51,690 bases of DNA, taken from positions 1 through 51,690 of the forward strand of contig JAGOUV010000010.1 in NCBI GenBank assembly GCA_018061065.1, read 5' to 3'. Below the pieces are notes generated by a model, which was not told where the DNA came from, made no database searches, and saw only the letters and a program-made list of their open reading frames with translations. This DNA is from Candidatus Altimarinota bacterium. GTDB lineage: Bacteria; Patescibacteriota; Gracilibacteria; UBA1369; UM-FILTER-53-11. Every line of letters begins with the position of its first letter. The first letter of the stretch is position 1. This document shows positions 1 through 9,721 of this stretch, in pieces. Position numbers and translations under genes: made by a program.

Positions 1-1256
1 GCGTGTTCTGTTGTTTTTCCATAAAACCCGGTAGGTGTCACACGCAAGAAATTTGTTTTATATAAAAATTCTTGGAGCTTATATACTTCCGGAGAACTCT
101 CTGCAAAGCTCAACGACTCGCCAACCGTAGCACTTATGGGACGGGCGCTGGTGAGCTGTGACTTGGTGGGAACTGCCCATGATTTAATAATCAAATCACG
201 CATCGCACTTTGTGTTTTTGCGCCATAGACTCCTGCTCCATACGCAGTTGTGGAGGTAACCACATCTAGATCAAGTTGCAGACGTGTCAGTCCATCTACG
301 GTTGCACTATCAAATATTCCATTTACTTCAGCTATATATCCAAAATCTTCCAATACACTCTGGAGTGCCGTTACCTCATTGCCTTTTGAGCCTTTCAAGA
401 GGGTCTGTGAGGGTAGGCTATGAAGCTGTTGTTCTTGTGCTAAATTAACTGTTTCAATGAGCGCATTTTGAGTCCGTGGGCCAAAGACTCCTGCACCCGA
501 GTTGCTTTCATTCTCAATTAACTCACGATCTTTCTGGAATAATAAAATAGCATTTTTTGTTACCTCATCGAACTTTCCGTTAAGATCGCCACCAAAGTAT
601 CCTGTTTTCTTTAAATAATATTGGATGACACGGACATGTTCTCCCTCGGTGCCTTGAATAATTTCAGGTTCTTGAATGGTCACGACAGCAGGAGTGACTG
701 CAGTCGTTGCAGAGGGAACACGCAAAAATGCGAGATTAGCCTTTGGCATTGAATTAAAATCAACATCTTCTAAAAGTGTTTTATCTACTCCGTAGACAGT
801 GACCTCTACGCTTCGTTTACCCCATGCTAATGCGCGTGCGAGCCCCTCATCTCCAAATCCAAGCCATAGGTCGATGCGATTGTCGTGAATAGCACCTCCG
901 CGATCATGTACCGCAACCGTGCCAAATCCGGGTATCTTTAGTTTTGTTCCATAGCTATACATTCTTCCTGCTGCTGCCATACCTGGGTAGACCGGAGTTC
1001 CATCTGCGCCGTGAACACCGCCTCCATTTAATCGTATGTCACCTGCATAGCTTCCCGTAGCGTATTTACTTTGATTCTCGAGCGGAGAGTAATACGCAGA
1101 GATCACAAATACCTTCTTATAGGGATAGGTTACCTCCGGCGATTGTGCATATCCGCGTGGAGTGATCGTAAACAATGCGAGGATTGCAACGATGATCCAA
1201 AAAATAAGTTTGTACTTAGACTTACCTAAGGACGTAAAAAGTATGTTTGTATTCAT
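1..1256 (-). CDS. Secreted 3D-domain / peptidoglycan-binding protein (partial, runs off left edge)
   Basis: Open minus-strand frame from ATG at 1256 to the window edge, 418 codons with no stop, so the C-terminus is missing. Residues ~17-36 form a signal peptide or membrane anchor ending near AQS. Residues ~50-150 match a 3D domain (RlpA/MltA-like double-psi barrel): they have YATGSYAGD, a central HDRGGAI and RIDLW, where the conserved aspartates lie. At least two peptidoglycan-binding repeats follow (motifs like VIQYYLKKTGYFGG...FGPRTQNAL and ALQSVLEDFGYI...YGAKTQSAM), and a third is cut at the edge (KLQEFLYKTNFL...FYGKTTE). Family knowledge: such proteins are wall-associated lytic or remodelling enzymes. 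A -10-like box lies about 47 nt upstream. Sure of the domains, not of the enzymatic activity. Confidence 0.85.
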   Translation of the reverse strand, partial: MNTNILFTSLGKSKYKLIFWIIVAILALFTITPRGYAQSPEVTYPYKKVFVISAYYSPLENQSKYATGSYAGDIRLNGGGVHGADGTPVYPGMAAAGRMYSYGTKLKIPGFGTVAVHDRGGAIHDNRIDLWLGFGDEGLARALAWGKRSVEVTVYGVDKTLLEDVDFNSMPKANLAFLRVPSATTAVTPAVVTIQEPEIIQGTEGEHVRVIQYYLKKTGYFGGDLNGKFDEVTKNAILLFQKDRELIENESNSGAGVFGPRTQNALIETVNLAQEQQLHSLPSQTLLKGSKGNEVTALQSVLEDFGYIAEVNGIFDSATVDGLTRLQLDLDVVTSTTAYGAGVYGAKTQSAMRDLIIKSWAVPTKSQLTSARPISATVGESLSFAESSPEVYKLQEFLYKTNFLRVTPTGFYGKTTEH

Positions 1257-1302
1257 ATGTATGTGTGTTTCTTTTATTTTGCCGAATTTTTTAAATCACA
1301 AA

Positions 1303-1311
1303 ATTATATCA
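1303..1311 (-). promoter_or_regulatory. Extended -10 promoter for the 3D-domain gene
   Basis: On the minus strand TGA-TATAAT (hexamer at 1308-1303) precedes the gene by about 46 nt. This is an extended -10 with perfect TATAAT and no convincing -35. It would give a ~40 nt A-rich 5' leader, unlike the near-leaderless promoters elsewhere in the window. Confidence 0.5.
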
Positions 1312-1351
1312 CAAAAAGCCACTCTCTAAGGGTAACTATACTTGCGATATC

Positions 1352-3835
1352 TTATACTTCTGCTCCTATTCTCCTTATGATCTCACGACTAATGAACTCA
1401 CGAGGCTTGCCATATTTCAAGCGAGAAAGCTGTTTGAGCGCCTGTCCCAGGTTCTTATCGCCCGTTTCTGTATACGGATTGAGCGGGATAATACTGAACG
1501 GACGACTCGGTTGCGTATCGATGGATAGCTTCATCACCGCCTTAAATTTATCCAAATTCACTAAATCTTGATCGCTAAACACCGGTGCCATTTCTTTTGC
1601 CATATACTCAGAGTCCTGAGCACCAATCTTATAGGACATGATACTACCGACGTTACCAAAAATCGCATCTTTCAAACTCACTTTTTTAGAACCTTTCTTT
1701 GCATCAGCACCCTCCAATTGAGCTAGGTATTGATGTGCCATATTAAGTCCCAAGCGGTACTTACGAGCTTCAGACAAGATCACTTCGATACTATCCGTCA
1801 CGTAGTTTTGGAACTCATCAATATAGAGGAAGAAGTCGCTGCGGTCTTTTGTATCAATTTTCTGACGCGCAAGAGCCGCCATTTGAATTTTACTTACAAT
1901 AATCAAACCGAGCAGACGACTGTTGATTTCACCGGTTTCTCCTTTAGCTAGGTTCATAAGGAGAATCTTGCGGTTTTGCATAATATCAAAAAAATCAAAG
2001 GCAGATTTTGTCTGACCGATGATATTACGCATCATGGTATTGGTAACAAACGCACCAAATTTAGCGGCAAAGTACGGAATCATTTCTTGTTTTTCACGAG
2101 CCCCCGTTTTAGCCATCTGATGTATCCAGAAGGATTTTACAATCGGATTTTTAACTTTAGTAACTTTATAACGCTGGAAATCATCATCGGTAAATAGACG
2201 CACGATATCGGTTAACGCGCCCCCATCGGGATCATCCATAAGAGTAAGACAACCGTTGCGGAAGTAGTCCTGGATACGTGGACCGAATACTTCTTCATCG
2301 AACATTTTAATCATGATGTTCATGGCATCGAGCGCCACGAGATCTTTTTCCTCTTCAGTATTCGCCTCAAGCAAATTTAAGCCCATTGGACGCTCGAGGT
2401 CTGCAGGATTAAAGTAAATGACATCATCGGCACGTTCACGCGGTATAAAGGGCAAAATATCTTCAATAAGCGATCCGTGAGGATCAATAACACATAGACC
2501 ATCACCGTTTTTGAGATCCTGACGGATCATTACCTGCAAAATGGAAGATTTACCTGTACCCGTTTGTCCAATAACGTAAAAGTGACGGAAGCGATCGTTT
2601 CTCTTAAGACGAACCTCAGTTTTTTCACCACGATAGATATTGTGACCAAGTAAAATACCTTCGTCTGGTAGATTAACAGGGGGAGGAGAGATCTTAAAAT
2701 TCTGCCATGCAATAGCTGAACCACGGTTATAGCGAATGTTCGGAAAGTGAAAGAGCGTTGCCAATTCTTCTGAACTCAAAATCATCTCGTGAGCAAATAA
2801 TCTCATGTAAAGAGGGGGATGCATTGATCGCAAAATATAGTTTCTAATCAACGCTTTCATGCTGTGATGTTTTGTTCTAACCAGCGCGTTATTATCGGTT
2901 GTTGCAAACTGTCCAAACGCACTGCGCATATTCATCATGTGTTCTTTTGCGGCGCGGTAGGTAGGAGCAGCCGTGAGAATACGAATTACGGTAGAAAATC
3001 CTACTTTCGTATTTTTTTCTTCAATGGCCTTCACTTGGTCATCAGTCATAGGAGTAGTACGTGTCATTCCTTTCGACTGATCTATATTCTCTTTTAAATC
3101 GTCAGCACCTCGTACACCAATGCCAAATATTGTTCCCAGAAACTTAAATGGATTCCACCAACTCCCTTTTTTCTCCTCTTGTTTAAAGATACTCTCCGCA
3201 TGTTTACGCCCTTCTTCCTGCCATCCATCGCCCTCGGGCTGAACGACAATTTGAATTGCAGCACCCTCTTCACCAGTAATTTTTGAGAGGCTATTACTGA
3301 GCGCATTAAGAGGATCGGATCCCATACGCTGATACGTTTTGAGCGGCATCCAGGGATGATCGGTAAATTTCATGTAGCATCCCGCAACTTTTGAGTTTGG
3401 CTTGAAAATATTATAGTCCTCAACTTCTTCAATATATGCATCGGGATAGAAACCAGTGATTTGTTTTTCAAAAAGGGGAAGACGTCCGTGAGGTGCTACC
3501 ACAAACAAATAAATCTGATTATTTACCACTGCATATTCCAAAGAGAAAAAATCCTGTCCCATTATTTTTACCTTCAAATCTTCTTCATACACAGCATGAA
3601 TCGCCTCAAAAAAGTGCGTCATCACTCCAATCGTTTCTTTAAAATCTTTTTCGCCTCCATAGTTACCGCCTTCTTTTTCACGATCTTCCTTTGACTCTTT
3701 TTTAGGAATCAATACGCGCAAAAATGCCATTTCAAAATAACGACGATGGTTTGCCTGAACACGAATCCGCCACCATATAAGAAGAAAGGCGACTCCTGCG
3801 ACAAGCACCCCTAATAAGATCGTTTGCAAAACCAT
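1352..3835 (-). CDS. Membrane-anchored TraG/VirD4-like (FtsK/HerA superfamily) ATPase
   Basis: 827 aa. One N-terminal membrane helix (~5-23) is followed by a ~400-residue domain I cannot name and then a P-loop motor. Walker A is GQTGTGKS at residues 423-430. Walker B is FFLYIDEF, with Asp-Glu at 673-674. DPHGSLIEDILPF after Walker A is typical of type IV coupling proteins. Family knowledge: these ATPases move DNA or protein in conjugation or secretion, and closely similar anchored versions are common in CPR genomes without a full secretion locus. No relaxase, VirB4 or mating-pore genes are visible here. It follows aspS by 51 nt on the same strand, with a TATACT -10 13 nt before the ATG. The substrate is unknown. 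Confidence 0.85.
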   Translation of the reverse strand: MVLQTILLGVLVAGVAFLLIWWRIRVQANHRRYFEMAFLRVLIPKKESKEDREKEGGNYGGEKDFKETIGVMTHFFEAIHAVYEEDLKVKIMGQDFFSLEYAVVNNQIYLFVVAPHGRLPLFEKQITGFYPDAYIEEVEDYNIFKPNSKVAGCYMKFTDHPWMPLKTYQRMGSDPLNALSNSLSKITGEEGAAIQIVVQPEGDGWQEEGRKHAESIFKQEEKKGSWWNPFKFLGTIFGIGVRGADDLKENIDQSKGMTRTTPMTDDQVKAIEEKNTKVGFSTVIRILTAAPTYRAAKEHMMNMRSAFGQFATTDNNALVRTKHHSMKALIRNYILRSMHPPLYMRLFAHEMILSSEELATLFHFPNIRYNRGSAIAWQNFKISPPPVNLPDEGILLGHNIYRGEKTEVRLKRNDRFRHFYVIGQTGTGKSSILQVMIRQDLKNGDGLCVIDPHGSLIEDILPFIPRERADDVIYFNPADLERPMGLNLLEANTEEEKDLVALDAMNIMIKMFDEEVFGPRIQDYFRNGCLTLMDDPDGGALTDIVRLFTDDDFQRYKVTKVKNPIVKSFWIHQMAKTGAREKQEMIPYFAAKFGAFVTNTMMRNIIGQTKSAFDFFDIMQNRKILLMNLAKGETGEINSRLLGLIIVSKIQMAALARQKIDTKDRSDFFLYIDEFQNYVTDSIEVILSEARKYRLGLNMAHQYLAQLEGADAKKGSKKVSLKDAIFGNVGSIMSYKIGAQDSEYMAKEMAPVFSDQDLVNLDKFKAVMKLSIDTQPSRPFSIIPLNPYTETGDKNLGQALKQLSRLKYGKPREFISREIIRRIGAEV

Positions 3836-3852
3836 ATAACTACTACAAAGTA

Positions 3853-3883
3853 TACCTGAAAAACAGGTTTGAAGGTAGTACCT
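3853..3883. repeat. Two adjacent short palindromes between aspS and the ATPase gene
   Basis: ACCTG-AAAAA-CAGGT (3853-3867) and AAGGT-AGT-ACCTT (3871-3883) fill most of the 51 bp gap. On the minus strand they lie after the aspS stop and just before a TATACT box. They could be weak stem-loops that terminate or process the transcript, but no T-run follows either. Confidence 0.4.
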
Positions 3884-3886
3884 TAC

Positions 3887-5662
3887 TTATTTTTTTGGCA
3901 AAAATACACGAATATTCATTTCCTCAATCTGCTTTTCGGGAATAGTGGAAGGCGCATCGAGCATCAGGTCACGCGCTTTTTGATCTTTTGGGAAAGCAAT
4001 TACCTCGCGAATATTCGGCTCGTTGCAGAAGATCATCACCAAGCGATCAAGTCCCCATGCGATACCACCGTGTGGCGGTGCACCGTACGTAAATGCCTCA
4101 AGCATATGGCCAAAACGACGCTGGGCATCTTCCTGGCTAATGCCGAGAATATTGAAAATCTGTGCCTGAAGTTCAGGTTTGTGAATACGAATTGATCCAC
4201 CACCAACTTCTACACCATTCAAGACAAAGTCATATGCTTTTGCGCGGGCTTTCATCGGCTCTTTTTCTAAATAATGAACATCTTCCAACTTAATACTGCA
4301 GAACGGGTGATGCGCTGCAGTTAGCGCATTATCTTCCTTGCTCCACTCAAACATGGGGAAATCAATAACCCATAGGAACGCAAATATATTGGGATCGCGT
4401 AAGTTAAACTCATCAGCACAGGCAAGACGAACATTTCCCAAGCTCGTGCACGCGGTTACAAACTCATCAGCGGTGAAAAATACGATATCGCCAACCTGCG
4501 CACCACTTTTTTCAATGAGTTGTTTCTGCTCGGTCTCACTCAGAAATTTCAAAATAGGGGATTTGAGTCCCTGTTCCTCTACTACTATATATGCGAGGCC
4601 TTTTGCTCCATAGGTTTTTGCCTTTGCCTCGAGTTCATCAATTTTACTACGACTGAACTTTGCAGCAGCACCGGGAACACGCAACATTTTTACTACACCG
4701 CCTTTTGCAACAACGTCTTTAAACACTTTAAAACCACTTTCTTTAACAATATCTGAGGCGTCCTGAATCTCCATTTCAAAGCGAATATCTGGCTTATCAG
4801 AGCCATAACGGCTCATAGCTTCATGCCATGTCATACGGGGAAATGGCTTGTTCAATAATTTTTTATCTTTTGCCAATGCTTCACATAATGCAATCATCAA
4901 TCGCTCATTCACGGACATCACATCTTCCTCATCCACAAAAGACATCTCCATATCTAACTGTGTGAATTCTGGCTGACGGTCACCACGCTGATCTTCGTCG
5001 CGGAAACAACGTGCGATTTGGAAATAACGATCTAATCCGGCCACCATGCTGAGCTGTTTGAGCTGTTGAGGTGACTGTGGCAAAACATAAAACGTACCTG
5101 GATGCAGACGTGAGGGCACTAAAAATTCACGGCTTCCTTCAGGGGTTCCTTTAATTAAAATCGGCGTTTCAATTTCTAAAAATTCTTCTTGTGACAAAAA
5201 GTCGCGGATAAATTTAATCACGTTGTGACGCATCTCCATATTGTGTTTAAGACGCTCACCACGTAAATCCAAATAACGATACTTTAAGCGCATCTCTTCA
5301 TTGACTGAACTATCACTATCTATAGGAAACGGAGGAGTTTTAGACTCATTTAAAATAACCGTATTCTCAACAACAATTTCAATTTCACCCGTCGTCACTT
5401 TTTCGTTGTACTGACCTTGAGGTCTCTCACGAACAACACCCGTTATCTGCAAAACATACTCGGATCTCACTCCCTCTAATATCTTGTGTGCTTCAGGAAA
5501 ACGCTCAGGATCACTTACGATTTGAGTAAACCCATAACGGTCACGCAGATCAATAAAAATCAAACCACCATGATCACGGCGCGTCTTTACCCAACCGGCA
5601 AGCGTTACTTTTGTTCCGGTGTCTTTTTTTCGAAGCTGATTACAGGTGTGGGAGCGATACAT
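3887..5662 (-). CDS. aspS: Aspartyl-tRNA synthetase
   Basis: Class II synthetase that charges tRNA with aspartate. I chose the ATG at 5662 (591 aa). An upstream TTG at 5710 adds 16 residues inside dnaE and lacks family similarity, while MYRSHTCNQL is the usual start of bacterial AspRS. An OB-fold anticodon domain (WVKTRRDHGGLIFIDLRD) is followed by motif 2 (FRDEDQRGDRQPEFTQLD), a bacterial GAD insertion in the middle and motif 3 (GIAWGLDRL). This is full bacterial length. The start lies about 28 nt downstream of the dnaE stop, so the two are probably cotranscribed. No gatCAB is visible, so whether it is discriminating or also charges tRNA-Asn cannot be judged here. Confidence 0.96.
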   Translation of the reverse strand: MYRSHTCNQLRKKDTGTKVTLAGWVKTRRDHGGLIFIDLRDRYGFTQIVSDPERFPEAHKILEGVRSEYVLQITGVVRERPQGQYNEKVTTGEIEIVVENTVILNESKTPPFPIDSDSSVNEEMRLKYRYLDLRGERLKHNMEMRHNVIKFIRDFLSQEEFLEIETPILIKGTPEGSREFLVPSRLHPGTFYVLPQSPQQLKQLSMVAGLDRYFQIARCFRDEDQRGDRQPEFTQLDMEMSFVDEEDVMSVNERLMIALCEALAKDKKLLNKPFPRMTWHEAMSRYGSDKPDIRFEMEIQDASDIVKESGFKVFKDVVAKGGVVKMLRVPGAAAKFSRSKIDELEAKAKTYGAKGLAYIVVEEQGLKSPILKFLSETEQKQLIEKSGAQVGDIVFFTADEFVTACTSLGNVRLACADEFNLRDPNIFAFLWVIDFPMFEWSKEDNALTAAHHPFCSIKLEDVHYLEKEPMKARAKAYDFVLNGVEVGGGSIRIHKPELQAQIFNILGISQEDAQRRFGHMLEAFTYGAPPHGGIAWGLDRLVMIFCNEPNIREVIAFPKDQKARDLMLDAPSTIPEKQIEEMNIRVFLPKK

Positions 5663-5690
5663 AACAGGGACTACTGTAATCTTTTTGAGG

Positions 5691-8600
5691 TTATTTTGCA
5701 ATTTCTCCAATCTGCTGTTTGAGTTCGGGAGTCAGCTCAATTCCAAACGGGAGCAAAATCTGCTGCTTTTTCCCCTTAATACTTAGATTGATAATAACCT
5801 TGCGATCTCCTTTATTTGCAGCCAAAAGTTTCTTAAGATATTCCATGCCCGCACTTTCCATTTTGTCCGTTAAATTAATCGTATACGTATCATCGACTGG
5901 CTTGGCTTCGACTATATCTTCTTCCTCTTGAACTTGTACGACCGCAACAAATTTTTCGTTTTCATCAAAGAGTCCATCTTTTTGAGCATTTGCAATCATA
6001 GAATCGAGCGAAACTTCTTTTATTGAATCGAGGATGACTTGAGGCTGCCCACTACGTTTATCATAAGTACCCTCCAATAAAACCACCATGCCTTCATCCA
6101 TATATTGAGCATATGCTTGATACGTTTTAGGAAAGGCAATCATCTCGATTCTTCCCGTAAGATCTTCAAGTACGATATATGCCATCGATAATCCGGTCTT
6201 TGTAACTACGCGCTTACTTTGGGCAATAATGCCGCAGAGCTTAACTTTTTTACCAAGATATTTTGCCGTGAGCGTCCCAATCGGAAATGCTTTTTTAGTT
6301 AAATATTTCTTTAATCCTTGTAGTGGGTGGCCGGATACAAAAAGTCCCAAAAGCTGTTTTTCCCAACGTAGTTTTTCAATTTTCGTCGCCGGTTTTGTCT
6401 TCTTTAAATTAAGATGCATCGCAGCGCTGGAAGAATCTTCTGCCGTCATCAATCCGAAAATATCTGTCTGAGAGTCATCGACTGCTTTCGTTTTATGTGA
6501 ACGTGCAAAGGCGAGAATTTCATCTACTGACTGCACAATCTGATTGCGTTCAGCAATATCGTCAAAGGCTCCGCTGAGTCCCAGTGCCTCAACTACTTTT
6601 TTATTTACCACTTCAGACGGTACGCGTGAGAATACATCGGCAATATTCGTGAATGAACCCTTTTTCTCACGAGCGGCGATAATCGCCGCAATCGGCTGAG
6701 TTCCCAAACCCTTGATGGCACTCAATCCAAAACGAATCGTCTTGTCATCTACCACCGTAAAATTATCAAGTGACTGATTAATAGAAGGCGGTAACACATC
6801 AATTCCCATAGCACGACACTCGTTTGCCTCTAGTGCGATACGGTCTTCATTATCGGCATCTGCCGTCATTAAAGCCGCCATAAACTCAGCGGGATAATGA
6901 GCTTTTAAATATGCCGTTTGATAGGCAATCATCGCATAACACGTCGCGTGAGATTTATTAAAACCATAGGCAGCAAATGGCTTAATCACTTTTTCAAAAA
7001 CATCTTCGGCAAACGATTTTTTGTATCCTTTTTGAACGGCTCCATTAATAAATTTTTCCTGCTCACCCGCAAGTAATTTGGGATCTTTTTTACCCACTGC
7101 CTTACGCAAAATATCCGCCTCTCCTAAGCTAAATCCTGCAAATTGTCGCGCGATAAATAAAATCTGTTCCTGATACACGGCCACACCGTATGTTTCCTTT
7201 AATATTTGCTCAAATGTGGGATGCAAATATTTTACGCTCTTAGGGTCGTGTTTTCCTTTAATGTACATCGGAATCCACGGCATAGGACCCGGACGGTACA
7301 ACGAAACCATCGCGATAATATCGTTAAACTCAGTGGGCTTAAGCTGTTTCAGATAACGACGCATACCCGCAGACTCAAGCTGGAAGACGCCCGTTGTTTC
7401 TCCTTTTGCTAATAATTCAAACGATTTTTTATCGTCTAAGGGAAGCTTTGTTAATACAATATCAACTTCCTTGGTGCGTTTAATAATAATGAGTGCCTCA
7501 CGAATAATCGTAAGATTTTTTAGACCCAGAAAATCAACCTTCAGAAGACCGAGTTCTTCCAAAGGTTTCATCGAAAACTGCGTAATAACTCCATCGCCAT
7601 CACCCGTCGCTCTTTGCAGCGGCGTGTACTGCGTTAACGGCTCCTCAGACAACACAACGGCGCATGCATGTGTTCCCGCATGACGCACGGTTCCTTCCAG
7701 ACGAATTGCTTTTTCCAATAATTGTTTGGCACGCTCATCAGTGTCATAGAGATGCTTAAGCATCTGATCTTCTTGAACAGATTTAAGGAGCGGAATATGT
7801 TTTCCCTGAATAGGTGGCGGTACCATCTTTGCAATCTTATCTACCTCAGAATAGGGATATCCCATCGCACGGCCTACATCACGCACTGCAGCACGCGCTG
7901 CCATGGTTCCAAACGTAATAATTTGAGCCACGTTATTGCGACCATATTTTTCCACCACATACTGCAATACGTCACCGCGTCGTTCATCATCAAAATCAAT
8001 ATCAATATCAGGCATTGAGACACGCGCAGGATTCAAAAAACGTTCAAAGAGTAAACCATAGGGCAGGGGATCGATGTCGGTTATATGCAGTACATAAGCC
8101 ACCAGAGAGCCTGCTGCCGAACCACGACCGGGACCCACAATAACGCCACTTTCTTTCGCATATTTCACAAAATCATGCACAATCAAAAAATAGTTATCAA
8201 AACCCGAGTCATGAATCACTTGTAGTTCGTAATCTAAACGATCTTTTGCAACTTGATCAGGTGTCTCACCATAACGCTCGGTCATGCCCTTATCACACAG
8301 TTCACGGAGGTAATCCGTTTGTTTTACATTATAGGGAGGATGAAATTGCGGAATAAGGTTTTTGCCAAATTTAATCTCAACATTGCAGCGTTTAGCAATT
8401 TCAAGCGTATTGGTAATAGCCTCGGGATGATCTTTAAAAACCTGAATCATATCCTGTGGATCGCGTATCCAAAAATCACCCTCATATTTCATGCGGTTCG
8501 TTTCTCCCACTGTTTTCCCCGTTTGGATGCAGAGCAAAATATCGTGCACATCTTTATCTTCTTTTCGCCCGTAGTGATTGTCGTTTGTCGCAACGAGGGG

Positions 8601-9191
8601 AACCTTGAGACGATTCGCCAACTCATACATGGCATTATTTACTATAATTTGCTCAGCTAATTCCGGATGGTCTTGAACCTCTAAAAAAAAATTCTCACTG
8701 CCAAAAATATCTTGATAGCGATGAATTGCCTCTACCGCCTTATCCATATTCCCATCAAGGACAGCTTGAGATGACTCACTCGCCAAACAACCTGAAAGAG
8801 CGATCAACCCTTTGCCAAAATGTTTAAGCAACGAATGATCTACGCGTGGCTTATAATAAAAGCCTTCTAGATTTGCGCGCGTCACGAGCTCAATTAAATT
8901 ATGATATCCCTCAGTCGTTTCAGCCAAAAGGGTGAGATGACAAATCGGCGTATTCGCCTCTTTTTTTAACATGCCTTGCGGCGCCACATAGATCTCACAG
9001 CCAATAATAGGATTTATACCTTCCTCCTTTCCCGCCTTATAAAATTCCACTGCACCATACATCACGCCGTGATCAGTCATGGCGATAGCGGGACTTCCCT
9101 GAGCCTTGGCAATTTTAATAGCGTCTTTTGGACGCGTTAAACCATCAAGAAGCGAGTAGTGAGTGTGATTGTGAAGATGAACAAAAGACAT
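5691..9191 (-). CDS. dnaE: DNA polymerase III alpha subunit
   Basis: 1166 aa replicative polymerase. An N-terminal PHP domain starts HLHNHTHYSLLDG and keeps its metal-site histidines (TDHG, ATNDNHY), whereas the E. coli enzyme is degenerate there. The polymerase palm has GPGRGSAAGS and catalytic PDIDIDFDD (Asp395, 397, 399) plus a third aspartate in LLKVDFLGLKN. A QTDIFG sequence at 908-913 matches the beta-clamp binding motif. The OB-fold follows (~970-1060), then a C-terminal domain. An intact PHP site suggests built-in 3'-5' proofreading, as in other DnaE proteins with complete PHP sites. No dnaQ is seen nearby. It sits 12 nt after the DUF5665 gene and directly upstream of aspS. Confidence 0.97.
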   Translation of the reverse strand: MSFVHLHNHTHYSLLDGLTRPKDAIKIAKAQGSPAIAMTDHGVMYGAVEFYKAGKEEGINPIIGCEIYVAPQGMLKKEANTPICHLTLLAETTEGYHNLIELVTRANLEGFYYKPRVDHSLLKHFGKGLIALSGCLASESSQAVLDGNMDKAVEAIHRYQDIFGSENFFLEVQDHPELAEQIIVNNAMYELANRLKVPLVATNDNHYGRKEDKDVHDILLCIQTGKTVGETNRMKYEGDFWIRDPQDMIQVFKDHPEAITNTLEIAKRCNVEIKFGKNLIPQFHPPYNVKQTDYLRELCDKGMTERYGETPDQVAKDRLDYELQVIHDSGFDNYFLIVHDFVKYAKESGVIVGPGRGSAAGSLVAYVLHITDIDPLPYGLLFERFLNPARVSMPDIDIDFDDERRGDVLQYVVEKYGRNNVAQIITFGTMAARAAVRDVGRAMGYPYSEVDKIAKMVPPPIQGKHIPLLKSVQEDQMLKHLYDTDERAKQLLEKAIRLEGTVRHAGTHACAVVLSEEPLTQYTPLQRATGDGDGVITQFSMKPLEELGLLKVDFLGLKNLTIIREALIIIKRTKEVDIVLTKLPLDDKKSFELLAKGETTGVFQLESAGMRRYLKQLKPTEFNDIIAMVSLYRPGPMPWIPMYIKGKHDPKSVKYLHPTFEQILKETYGVAVYQEQILFIARQFAGFSLGEADILRKAVGKKDPKLLAGEQEKFINGAVQKGYKKSFAEDVFEKVIKPFAAYGFNKSHATCYAMIAYQTAYLKAHYPAEFMAALMTADADNEDRIALEANECRAMGIDVLPPSINQSLDNFTVVDDKTIRFGLSAIKGLGTQPIAAIIAAREKKGSFTNIADVFSRVPSEVVNKKVVEALGLSGAFDDIAERNQIVQSVDEILAFARSHKTKAVDDSQTDIFGLMTAEDSSSAAMHLNLKKTKPATKIEKLRWEKQLLGLFVSGHPLQGLKKYLTKKAFPIGTLTAKYLGKKVKLCGIIAQSKRVVTKTGLSMAYIVLEDLTGRIEMIAFPKTYQAYAQYMDEGMVVLLEGTYDKRSGQPQVILDSIKEVSLDSMIANAQKDGLFDENEKFVAVVQVQEEEDIVEAKPVDDTYTINLTDKMESAGMEYLKKLLAANKGDRKVIINLSIKGKKQQILLPFGIELTPELKQQIGEIAK

Positions 9192-9203
9192 TCTGCTTAT
9201 TTT

Positions 9204-9512
9204 CTACTTTAATTGAGGCGTTGTATGCAAAGTTTGCTGAATCCAGACATTGATAGCGGTAAAAAAATCTCCGACAAAAGGTATCTGACTTAACACACTT
9301 CCGAGTAGGTAGCTCACACCTGCAATGACAAATGCAGCGCCTAGTAAAAGACCCAGTCCGCGACCAACTCCCGCAAGAAAATTTGCCCAGAAAATACGGC
9401 CGGGACGGCTTAAATAATCGTTATATTCTTTAACGTGATCTCGCTCGAATTTTTCAATTCGTTCATCACGCTTATCTTCTTCGGTTTTTTTCTTACGTTT
9501 CAGTGGCCACAT
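9204..9512 (-). CDS. DUF5665-like small membrane protein
   Basis: 102 aa. A charged, Lys/Glu-rich N-terminus (~1-35) is followed by two closely spaced hydrophobic segments (~42-78) with the Gly-rich pattern LAGVGRGLGLLLGAAF, then IPFVGDFF. I recognise this as the DUF5665 pattern; the function is unknown. It lies 12 nt upstream of dnaE on the same strand and probably shares its transcript, so it may be the first gene of the dnaE-aspS unit. Confidence 0.75.
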   Translation of the reverse strand: MWPLKRKKKTEEDKRDERIEKFERDHVKEYNDYLSRPGRIFWANFLAGVGRGLGLLLGAAFVIAGVSYLLGSVLSQIPFVGDFFTAINVWIQQTLHTTPQLK

Positions 9513-9572
9513 ACAATGTCACTTTAACACCTTGGACAGGCATGCGCCATATTATCCTTTCTTATGTTTTTA

Positions 9573-9657
9573 TGGTGCCCAGGAAGAGACTCGAACTCTT
9601 ACACCTTGCGGTACTAGCTCCTAAGGCTAGCGTGTCTACCAATTCCACCACCTGGGC
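9573..9657 (-). tRNA. tRNA-Leu(UAG)
   Basis: 85 nt on the minus strand including an encoded CCA (9573-9575). Acceptor GCCCAGG pairs with CCTGGGC, followed by discriminator A. The anticodon stem-loop is CTAGC-CTTAGGA-GCTAG with anticodon TAG. There is a long variable arm of class II type and the T-loop TTCGAGT. The 5' region GGTGGAATTGGTAGACAC is typical of bacterial tRNA-Leu. Confidence 0.96.
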
Positions 9658-9687
9658 ATAGTAATGAAAAATTCGTGCGACCGGTGA

Positions 9688-9693
9688 ATTATA
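9688..9693 (-). promoter_or_regulatory. -10 box upstream of tRNA-Leu
   Basis: A perfect TATAAT on the minus strand about 30 nt before the tRNA 5' end, in the 64 bp gap after rnhB. The -35 is weak. It would give a short 5' leader that RNase P would remove. Confidence 0.5.
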
Positions 9694-9721
9694 ATACATT
9701 TTCTTAAATAACCTAATGCAT

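Noticed and set aside
5663-5710. Upstream TTG start for aspS
   Set aside because: It lies inside dnaE, adds 16 residues not seen in AspRS proteins, and the ATG at 5662 gives the usual N-terminus.
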